Below are positions 1 through 6,349 of a stretch of DNA of 10,185 nt, in pieces. How positions within the stretch are numbered: the first letter of the stretch is position 1; the number at the start of each line of letters is the position of its first letter. The notes below the pieces were generated by a model. That model searched no databases. It had not been told where the DNA came from and saw only the letters and a list, made by a program, of their open reading frames with translations. The stretch spans positions 1-10,185 of the forward strand of contig CAZDBA010000169.1 in assembly GCA_964503615.1 (NCBI GenBank), read 5' to 3'. This stretch comes from CAZDBA01 sp964503615 (lineage in GTDB: Bacteria > Planctomycetota > Planctomycetia > Pirellulales > Pirellulaceae). The translations under genes and the position numbers were made by a program.

Positions 1-42
1 TTTCACGATCGCGAACACCCAACCATGGATTCCCTTCTATGA
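1..42 (+). CDS. Possible 3' end of an upstream gene (partial)
   Basis: Frame 1 is open from the window edge to a TGA at 40-42 and would encode the tail FHDREHPTMDSLL. Its stop overlaps the ATG of the ABC ATPase gene at 39-41 as ATGA, a junction typical of translationally coupled operon genes. The frame contains its own ATG at 25-27, so a five-codon leader ORF is the alternative. Thirteen codons are too few to recognise a family. The call rests only on the open frame and the overlap geometry. Confidence 0.3.
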   Translation, partial: FHDREHPTMDSLL

Positions 43-851
43 GCGATACTAAAATTGCAAGTGAACCTATTACAGACGATGCGGGTTCCGACCAAAATAA
101 ACGCCAGCCGATGATCGAGGCCGAGAACCTGTCCAAGTTCTATGGCATTTTCGCGGCAACGCGAGACGTTTCGTTCAAGGTCTATCCGGGCGAGGTCGTG
201 GCGTTCCTGGGTCCCAACGGAGCAGGTAAAAGCACAACGATGAAAATGTTGACCGGCTATCTGTCGCCCTCCGAAGGTCGTGCAAAGATTGCTGGGCATG
301 ACATGTCGACCGAGCGGTTGGCTGGCGCAAAGAAACTGGGCTACTTGCCGGAGAAAGGTCCGCTCTATCTCGACATGACTCCGTTCGGACTGCTGGACTT
401 TTTCGCCGAAGCACGCGGCATGAAGAAAGCTGAAAAGTTGGACCAAATAGAAAAGGTGGTCGAGCTTTGCGCATTGGGCAGTGTGATTTACAAACCGATC
501 AACAAGCTTTCCAAAGGTTACCGACAACGTGTTGGAATGGCACAAGCTTTAATTCACGAGCCGGAAGTCCTTATTCTGGACGAACCCACTTCGGGCTTGG
601 ACCCGAACCAGATTCGCGGTGTCAGGCAAACGATGAGACGGTTGGGCGAAGAAAAAACGATTTTGCTTTCGACTCATATTTTGCAAGAAGTCAAAGCCGT
701 AGCCAGTCGCGTGGTGATGATCAACGAAGGTCGCAAAGTTTACGATGGTCCGATCGACGAACTGGATCCAGATAACTTGGGCCTGGACCATCGATTTGCA
801 GACTTGACCGGCCACGATCCGGAAACCGGCACGCTGCTTTCCGACGACTAA
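39..851 (+). CDS. ABC transporter ATP-binding protein, GldA-like
   Basis: This is the cytoplasmic ATPase that should power the permease encoded next. All nucleotide-binding motifs are visible in the 270 residues: Walker A GPNGAGKST at 58-66, a signature motif LSKGYRQRV at 157-165, Walker B VLILDEP at 177-183 with catalytic E182, D-loop SGLD at 185-188 and the switch histidine H213 in STH. The Q-loop position reads YLPEKGPLY, with Glu105 where Gln is usual, a variant I associate with the GldA/ABC-2 branch. The short C-terminal part after the NBD (about 240-270) is acidic. The ATG at 39 has no clear Shine-Dalgarno. M25 begins the conserved core (MIEAENLSKFYG), so the first 24 hydrophilic residues may be an extension or a mis-chosen start. 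The frame is also open upstream to the window edge. The next gene follows after 69 bases. ATPase function is certain from motifs; the GldA assignment rests mainly on the GldF/GldG neighbour. The substrate is unknown. Confidence 0.93.
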   Translation: MSDTKIASEPITDDAGSDQNKRQPMIEAENLSKFYGIFAATRDVSFKVYPGEVVAFLGPNGAGKSTTMKMLTGYLSPSEGRAKIAGHDMSTERLAGAKKLGYLPEKGPLYLDMTPFGLLDFFAEARGMKKAEKLDQIEKVVELCALGSVIYKPINKLSKGYRQRVGMAQALIHEPEVLILDEPTSGLDPNQIRGVRQTMRRLGEEKTILLSTHILQEVKAVASRVVMINEGRKVYDGPIDELDPDNLGLDHRFADLTGHDPETGTLLSDD

Positions 852-920
852 GTACTAAATTTCCTTTCTTCGATTATTTTTTCTATTCGCAAATCATACG
901 CATCGGAAGACTGCCAAAAA

Positions 921-3920
921 ATGTTGCCATTCATTGAGTTCGGATACATGCTTGTCATCGACATCATGTTCATTCTCTGCCTCGTGTTGTTGATGCTACC
1001 GCTGGGGATGTGGAGGCAAGCCGCCTATGCCGTTATGAAACGTAACTTTGTGGCCTATTTCAGTAGCCCTACGGGATACGTATTTTTGTGCCTGTTCGTT
1101 TTGCTGACTTCGTTTGCCGCTTTCTGGCCGCATGAGTTCTTTACGACCAACCTGGCCAACTTGGACCAGCTCAATAAATACCTGCCCTACATTATGCTGG
1201 TTTTCATCCCGGCAATTACGATGAGCATCTGGGCTGAGGAAAAACGGCAGGGAACCGATGAACTGCTCCTGACGTTGCCAGCCAAAGACTTTGACATCGT
1301 AATCGGCAAGTACTTTGCGGCGGTGTTGGTGTTTACCGTTTCGCTGTTGTTTTCACAGCTTTCAAATTATGCCGTGTTAATCGCGATGACCGGTGCGCAG
1401 CTCGATTCGGGCCTGATGTTCGCAACCTATCTCGGGTATTGGTGGATGGGAATCGCCATGCTTTCGATCGGTATGGTCGCTTCGTTTCTGACTCACAACT
1501 TGACGGTCGGTTTCATCTTTGGAGCTGCGTTCAATGCTCCTTTGGCTTTCTTTTCCAATTCGGATGTCATTCTGTCCGACACGAAGTGGATCAGTCGACT
1601 GTTTGAATGGTCTTTGCTTCAGCGGTTCGAGTCATTTGGCCGCGGACTAATTAGCCTGCCCAGCATTTTTTACTTTCTCGGTTTAGTAGTCATCGGAATC
1701 TATCTCAGCATGATCCTGATCGGTCGTCGGCACTGGCTCGGTGGCCGCGATGGGACTTCCATGCTTTCCCACTTTGTACTGCGAGCCCTGTTTCTGGTCG
1801 CGATGATGGTTTCCATCGTATTGATCGCTCAACACAGCCCACTAAATCGAGTCCGTGCTGATATCTCGGCCAACGAGATCAGCAGTCTATCGCCGACAAC
1901 GATCGCGATGTTAGAAAAACTAACTAGCGAGACAACGGACGAAGAAGGGCGCGAGTTGCCCCCGATCAAGATCGATGCGTATGTCAGCAACCACGTGCCG
2001 ACCGAATACGTTCAAACCAAACAAAACCTCGTCAATCTGTTACACGAATTCGATCTTTTGGGCGGATCCCGTGTTGAGCTCAATCTGCGAGAGGGATTGG
2101 AGCCGTTCAGCGCTGGAGCGATCAGCGCGGAGAAACGGTTTGGCATTCGCCCGTTCAAAGTTACCAGTGAATCACGGGGCGCGATTCGCGAAGAGAATAT
2201 CATCATGGGTGTTGCGTTCACCAGTGGACGTGAACGGACAGTAACGCCGGTTATTTATAGTGGGATGCCAGTCGAATACGAACTGATGCGCTCGGTGAAT
2301 ACGGTATCGCAGACCAAGCGTAAAAAGATTGGGATCGTCGCAACAGATGCTCGGATCACAGGCGAGTTGCGTTCTGTTCCCGTTCGAAATCAACAAACGG
2401 GAGAATTCGTTCGGAACCAGCAAACGGGCGAATTTGAGGTGCAAACGATTCGTATTCCGCCGCTGAAATCGGTCTTGGAGCTTCTGAAACAATACGATGT
2501 CGAAATCGTTAACGCTGCAACTCCAATACCTGTTTTTCTAGAGGACGACGAAGGTCGACCCACCCAGCGCAAGTACGACGCAATGCTTGTCGTGCAGCCT
2601 TCGAAAATGACATCCGTCGAATTGGAAAACCTGATCGACGCCATTCAGCTTGGTCAACCAATGGCGATTTTCGAAGACCCGCTGCCCAACAAGATGCCCG
2701 ATGTTCCAGGAACCTTTTACCCAAGGAAAAATTCACGAGGTGGTGATACTGCCGACATTCAACGACTTTGGGACGTCCTTGATTTAAACATCGATCGTGT
2801 ACCGATCAGAAACCAACAATATGCGAAACATTTTGGTACGCAGACCTCAGCAAAACTGGCTTGGAAACGTGGCAATCCTTACCCGAGAGACTCAAGTTTA
2901 AATCTATCAGAATTGGTGATCCTGAATGAGGAAGGGCTAGGTTCCAATACCGCAGGCGACTTTTTCGACAAGACTCATCCCGCAACAGTTGGTATTAGCC
3001 AACTACTGTTTGAATTTGCCGGCTACGTCAAACAGAAGCGGGGTAGCAAACTCAATTTCCTTCCTTTGGTTTACTCCGAAAACATGGGAGAGAGCAACGA
3101 GTTTGAATTTAGCTTGCTTTACAACAGCCAAAGGCTTCAACAATTAGAAGCAGGGCGTGCGGAGGACGACAAAGTGTTTGATCTGGCCGCCGAAATTCGC
3201 GGTGGCGAAGAGTATACCGACCTTCCTTCGAAAGTCAGTGAACTCAAAGGCAATCGAAAATACACGAACGTAATCTATGTCGCCGACATCGACTTGATTT
3301 CAGATTTCTCATTAGACATTCGTAATTCACCGATCCGTAATAACATTCGTTACCGCTTTCAGAATCTGTCGTTCTTTTTGAATGTGATCGACTCTCTTAC
3401 CGGCGAAAACAAATATCAGGAGATTCGCAATCCTGCTGAACGACACGTCACGCTTAAAGTTGTAGAAAACACGACCGAAAAGGCTTTGGACAATTTGTAC
3501 AATCAAACGCAAAAACTCCAAATCGAACATCAAGACGCCTTGAGAACGGCTAACAAGGAAGCGACGGAAAAGTTCTCAAAGCTTGAATCTGAAATTGCCG
3601 CTCTTGAGGGACAACGAGACGATAAAGAAGTAATTGACCTGAATCGACTTCGATTTCTCGAGCAGGCTAAAGAATCGACTCAACGAATCGAACTGAAAAA
3701 GATGGTTCCTAAACTCGAACAATTGAAAAGCGAATATCAAGAGAACGTACGACAGATTCAACTGGATGCCGAACTCGAAGTCCAGGAAATCCAGCGCAAG
3801 TTCAAATTGGCCGCCGTCGTTATCCCGCCGATTCCGCCTTTATTGATTGGCTTGATCGTATTCACACGGCGACGATTAAAAGAGCGGCAGGGAATCGCAA
3901 AAGCTCGACGGCTCAAATAA
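921..3920 (+). CDS. Fused ABC-2 permease (GldF-like) and GldG-like extracytoplasmic protein
   Basis: This 999-residue membrane protein combines two proteins that are separate in Bacteroidetes. Residues about 40-270 are the GldF/ABC-2 permease, with the family hallmarks RNFVAYFSSPTGYVF (41-55) and EEKRQGTDELLLTLP (106-120) and six helices near 53-69, 88-104, 131-157, 171-190, 194-212 and 247-267. A helix at 284-302 then leads into a GldG-type domain that begins with the hallmark R-x-D-(x)8-SLSPTT around 312-327 and runs to about 850. A charged coiled coil (about 851-960) and a final helix (963-981) follow, then a basic tail RRRLKERQ. By the positive-inside rule the 300-960 segment is extracytoplasmic. 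An additional hydrophobic helix at 11-29 precedes the usual permease start. Residues 488-505 are a tandem duplication of VRNQQTGEF. The start at 921 has only a weak GGAAG 11 bases upstream; M10 (948) is an alternative but would cut into the first helix. It presumably pairs with the upstream ATPase. The transported or remodelled substrate is unknown. Confidence 0.92.
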   Translation: MLPFIEFGYMLVIDIMFILCLVLLMLPLGMWRQAAYAVMKRNFVAYFSSPTGYVFLCLFVLLTSFAAFWPHEFFTTNLANLDQLNKYLPYIMLVFIPAITMSIWAEEKRQGTDELLLTLPAKDFDIVIGKYFAAVLVFTVSLLFSQLSNYAVLIAMTGAQLDSGLMFATYLGYWWMGIAMLSIGMVASFLTHNLTVGFIFGAAFNAPLAFFSNSDVILSDTKWISRLFEWSLLQRFESFGRGLISLPSIFYFLGLVVIGIYLSMILIGRRHWLGGRDGTSMLSHFVLRALFLVAMMVSIVLIAQHSPLNRVRADISANEISSLSPTTIAMLEKLTSETTDEEGRELPPIKIDAYVSNHVPTEYVQTKQNLVNLLHEFDLLGGSRVELNLREGLEPFSAGAISAEKRFGIRPFKVTSESRGAIREENIIMGVAFTSGRERTVTPVIYSGMPVEYELMRSVNTVSQTKRKKIGIVATDARITGELRSVPVRNQQTGEFVRNQQTGEFEVQTIRIPPLKSVLELLKQYDVEIVNAATPIPVFLEDDEGRPTQRKYDAMLVVQPSKMTSVELENLIDAIQLGQPMAIFEDPLPNKMPDVPGTFYPRKNSRGGDTADIQRLWDVLDLNIDRVPIRNQQYAKHFGTQTSAKLAWKRGNPYPRDSSLNLSELVILNEEGLGSNTAGDFFDKTHPATVGISQLLFEFAGYVKQKRGSKLNFLPLVYSENMGESNEFEFSLLYNSQRLQQLEAGRAEDDKVFDLAAEIRGGEEYTDLPSKVSELKGNRKYTNVIYVADIDLISDFSLDIRNSPIRNNIRYRFQNLSFFLNVIDSLTGENKYQEIRNPAERHVTLKVVENTTEKALDNLYNQTQKLQIEHQDALRTANKEATEKFSKLESEIAALEGQRDDKEVIDLNRLRFLEQAKESTQRIELKKMVPKLEQLKSEYQENVRQIQLDAELEVQEIQRKFKLAAVVIPPIPPLLIGLIVFTRRRLKERQGIAKARRLK
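2382..2435 (+). repeat. In-frame 27-bp tandem duplication inside the GldG-like domain
   Basis: Two adjacent 27-base units (2382-2408 and 2409-2435) each encode VRNQQTGEF, residues 488-496 and 497-505. The peptides are identical. The DNA differs at five positions, all synonymous third bases (CGA/CGG, AAT/AAC, CAA/CAG, GGA/GGC, TTC/TTT). The segment lies in the GldG-like part, just after a strand and acidic loop (KKIGIVATDARITG). Confidence 0.95.
3471..3800 (+). other. Coiled-coil stalk region of the GldF-GldG fusion
   Basis: Residues about 851-960 are rich in Glu, Lys, Gln, Leu and Ile and almost free of proline, with spaced hydrophobics suggesting heptads (for example KFSKLESEIAALEGQ and LKKMVPKLEQLKSEYQ). 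This predicts a long helical stalk immediately outside the last membrane helix. A helical segment before the C-terminal helix is common in GldG-like proteins. The exact boundaries here are estimated by eye. Confidence 0.7.
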
Positions 3921-3937
3921 CTCGACGGCTCAAATTA
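3904..3937 (+). repeat. 17-bp tandem duplication spanning the stop codon
   Basis: The unit CTCGACGGCTCAAATAA (3904-3920) is followed directly by a second copy at 3921-3937 that differs at one base. The first copy ends with the TAA stop of the fusion gene, so the duplication lies exactly at the coding/non-coding boundary. It looks like replication slippage. Confidence 0.95.
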
Positions 3938-3957
3938 ATTGCAAACAGCAAACGAAC

Positions 3958-3987
3958 ACTAAACTTCAGAAAACTAAACTTCATGAA
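3958..3987 (+). repeat. 15-bp imperfect tandem duplication overlapping the DUF4340 start codon
   Basis: The 11-mer ACTAAACTTCA occurs at 3958-3968 and 3973-3983, giving 15-base units that match at 13 positions. The second copy contains the ATG at 3983-3985. No Shine-Dalgarno motif is present. The duplication makes up almost all of the bases just upstream of the start. Confidence 0.85.
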
Positions 3988-5407
3988 GCCAATAACGAAA
4001 ACGATATTGATGGGCGGGTTAGCTGCACTGCTATGCAGCGCAGCAGCCTACTATTATCCACGTACCAGCGCCGACGCAGTGATTGGCGAAACCGGTCGAA
4101 ATCTGTTCGATGAGTTTGAAAACCAGGTCTGGAACGTTCAAATCGTCAAGGTTGACGGCGAAGGCAACGGGCCCAAACAGTTGTCACTTGTCCGCAAGGG
4201 ACAAAAATGGGTCGCTGGAAATTCGAATCTGGTTTTGACTGGATCTCTGATCACGGTTGCGGTCAGTGTGCTGAATGAAAAGACGATTTTGCAGGAAGAG
4301 TCGGACAACAATCAGGACCATGTCAAATTTGGCGTAGTCGATCCCGTCGAATTTAAACCCGGCATGAAGCTGGATGCAGTCGGAGCTAAAATCACGCTCA
4401 AAGATATAAATAAAAACACCATGGCCGACCTGATCGTCGGGCAAAAAGTCCAAGGGACGGCAAATCAATATTACGTTCGCAGGCCAGGGCAACCCAAAGT
4501 CTACACCGTCGTTTTCGAAAAAAATGTCCTGACTACCGATATTGGTGATTGGATGAACTCCAATATCCTGGGGCTCCGATTGCCAAACAATCCAAATGGT
4601 TTGACTCCGCGAGCGATCGTTTTAGACAACTATCGAATGGAGACAACGGGATCGAACAAAGGAACGGCCAACTACCTGTATGAGATGAAATGGCAGCCCG
4701 ATTCTCGAGTGCCCAAGTTTAGGATTCCTGATGGTGAAGACTGGGTGGACTACAATCCCAACGATGAGCAACTGGCAAAAATTGCTCGAGGGTTTGGAAG
4801 CATTGCGAATATCCGTTTGATAAGCGTTCAGTCCAAATCTAAAAAACTGAGCGAACTACTTTCTGCGGACGTCTCGAAATTGACCGCTGAACAATTCGCT
4901 TCTGCGGCTAAGCAAGGATTCTTGCTGGGCCAAGACGGCGACCAACTCGAATTCCGCGGTGCCAATGGTGGCTTGACGGTCTCTTCGGTTCAAGGCGTGG
5001 AAACGTCAATGCTGTTTGGCAGCATCGCAACCAGCGGCGAGGCCTCCGCCGATTCAGTCAATTACTACATGATGTTGGTTGCGAGGGTCGCACAGGATCT
5101 ACAAAAATCGCCTGCTGCACCTGAACCTGAGAAAGAAGGCGAAGAACTAACGGACGACCAAAAGAAAGCGTTTGCCAAAGCGACCAAGGCATGGAAAACC
5201 AATCTCGAAGCAGCGACGCAAACGGTAAATGACATCAACCGCCAGCACGCAAGTTGGTTTTACGTTATCAGCGAAGAATCGGTCAGAATGCTGAGACCCG
5301 AGATAAAAGCCGTTCTGCCAAAACCATCTGAGCCCACTGAAACACCCGAGGTTGAAAAAGAAAATCAACCCGATTCCGACGAATCGAAAGTTGAATCGAA
5401 CAATTAA
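3983..5407 (+). CDS. DUF4340 domain protein, membrane-anchored partner of the Gld-type ABC system
   Basis: A 474-residue protein with a short basic N-terminus (MKPITKT), one hydrophobic helix at about 8-25 that acts as an uncleaved anchor or signal sequence, and a large soluble part predicted outside the cytoplasmic membrane. Repeated beta-rich units such as the KFGVVDP region (115-121), ITLKD (137-141) and YYVRRPGQPKVYTV (163-176) resemble DUF4340 proteins, which are commonly encoded next to GldG-type genes. Residues 423-439 (ASWFYVISEESVRMLRP core) look like the closing strand and helix typical of planctomycete members. Between them, 375-420 is a charged Lys/Glu/Ala helical stretch. The C-terminal 30 residues are acidic and Pro/Glu/Ser-rich, probably disordered. 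The gene lies 62 bases after the fusion gene and the pair is probably one transcript. No enzymatic motif is visible and the molecular role is unknown; it may be a periplasmic subunit. Confidence 0.8.
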   Translation: MKPITKTILMGGLAALLCSAAAYYYPRTSADAVIGETGRNLFDEFENQVWNVQIVKVDGEGNGPKQLSLVRKGQKWVAGNSNLVLTGSLITVAVSVLNEKTILQEESDNNQDHVKFGVVDPVEFKPGMKLDAVGAKITLKDINKNTMADLIVGQKVQGTANQYYVRRPGQPKVYTVVFEKNVLTTDIGDWMNSNILGLRLPNNPNGLTPRAIVLDNYRMETTGSNKGTANYLYEMKWQPDSRVPKFRIPDGEDWVDYNPNDEQLAKIARGFGSIANIRLISVQSKSKKLSELLSADVSKLTAEQFASAAKQGFLLGQDGDQLEFRGANGGLTVSSVQGVETSMLFGSIATSGEASADSVNYYMMLVARVAQDLQKSPAAPEPEKEGEELTDDQKKAFAKATKAWKTNLEAATQTVNDINRQHASWFYVISEESVRMLRPEIKAVLPKPSEPTETPEVEKENQPDSDESKVESNN

Positions 5408-5617
5408 ACTGGTCAGATTTTCCGTTTTCTGCGACGAACCAGGGACCAGCCCGCGAACCTGTCATGGTACCATCGTGGATTACCGATTAGCTTAAAGGGC
5501 ATTGGAATTCTGACGAATCTCACTACGAATCATCAAGGAATTTGGGTTTTGAAACATCCCCTATTCTGATCCCACGATTTCTAAACTCGAACTAAAACAA
5601 ATAATGGCTGCCGGTTC
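5408..5617. other. Intergenic gap between the ABC cluster and the DUF502 gene
   Basis: These 210 bases hold no ORF that looks real, no tRNA-like fold and no intrinsic terminator with a T-tract. Small symmetric elements are present (CTGGTC at 5409-5414 against GACCAG at 5444-5449; the palindrome ATGGTACCAT at 5464-5473) but none is convincing. The gap probably ends the ABC cluster transcript and contains the promoter for the next genes. I could not identify a good -35/-10 pair. Confidence 0.5.
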
Positions 5618-6337
5618 ATGGCTGAAAAAGAGCAACGAAGTTCAATTTTGACTTTAATCACGCTTCGCAACCGAGTTATCGCCGGTGTTGTTTTACTGCT
5701 GCCGCTTTTCGTAACGTATGTCGTGATCAAGTGGCTGTACGATACCTTCATCGCAGTTTTGATCGGGCCGATTCGAGACTTTTTACTTCGGATTTGGTAC
5801 CCCGATGCTGAAACTTTGGAGCCGACCACATGGTTCGGTTGGTCGATCGTCGGCCTCGCATCGCTGGCTGCATTTGCGTTAGGGATCGCAATGTTGTTCA
5901 TCGCGGGTATGTTCTTCCAAAGCCGCCTGCATCGTCTTCTGGACTGGTTCCTCTCTAGTGTGCCTGGAGTCAAAACGATTTATACCGGGGTTCGAAACGT
6001 TGTTGATGCCTTTCGAGCTTCCAGCCAGGGCAACGAAAAATTCAAGCGGGTTGTGTTGGTAAAGTTTCCACATTCGGGGATGAAAGCTCCTGCCTTTGTC
6101 ACATCCGAGATAAAGGAAACCAATAGCAATCGAACCATCCTCTGCGTTTACGTTCCCACGACACCGCTGCCCACCTCCGGATATATGTTATTGGTCCCGG
6201 AGGATGAAGTCGTTCCGCTAGACTGGGATCTGGAAGAAACGTTACAAGCGATCGTCTCGGGTGGTATCTCTGTTCCTTCAGAAGTTCGCTACGACAACAT
6301 CTCGATCCCCGTGATTGACACAAGCAAGGCGCCTTAA
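5618..6337 (+). CDS. DUF502 family membrane protein
   Basis: A 239-residue protein matching the DUF502 family of unknown function. The family pattern is clear: a first helix with LRNRVIAGVVLLLPLFVTYVV (within 16-36), a second long helix at about 76-99, the SVPGVKTIYTGVRNVVDAF stretch at 114-132, the strongly conserved VPTTPLPTSG (179-188), and the closing AIVSGGISVP (211-220). The C-terminal half should fold in the cytoplasm or at the membrane surface. No catalytic residues are known. The ATG at 5618 is preferred because the protein start (MAEKEQRSS) leads straight into the first helix; no Shine-Dalgarno is seen. Its stop is 12 bases before the astB start, so the two genes are probably co-transcribed, though no functional link to arginine metabolism is known to me. 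Confidence 0.9.
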   Translation: MAEKEQRSSILTLITLRNRVIAGVVLLLPLFVTYVVIKWLYDTFIAVLIGPIRDFLLRIWYPDAETLEPTTWFGWSIVGLASLAAFALGIAMLFIAGMFFQSRLHRLLDWFLSSVPGVKTIYTGVRNVVDAFRASSQGNEKFKRVVLVKFPHSGMKAPAFVTSEIKETNSNRTILCVYVPTTPLPTSGYMLLVPEDEVVPLDWDLEETLQAIVSGGISVPSEVRYDNISIPVIDTSKAP

Positions 6338-6349
6338 CCCGGGAACAAC

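Noticed and set aside
3..545. Antisense open frame (180 codons) opposite the ATPase gene
   Set aside because: The + strand encodes every ABC ATPase motif in this stretch, and the antisense protein shows no domain pattern.
2799..2819. A third VPIRNQQ-like segment resembling the duplicated VPVRNQQ
   Set aside because: The similarity stops after seven residues and the codons differ; it is about 360 bases away and probably chance.
5409..5449. Possible terminator after the DUF4340 gene (CTGGTC/GACCAG)
   Set aside because: The stem is only six pairs around a 29-base loop and no T-tract follows.
5464..5473. Perfect 10-base palindrome ATGGTACCAT
   Set aside because: Too short to support an operator call, and no second copy is seen nearby.
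5604..5651. Small 15-codon ORF starting at an ATG 14 bases before the DUF502 start
   Set aside because: It is out of frame, overlaps the DUF502 start, has no ribosome binding site, and arises from a chance repeat of ATGGCTG.
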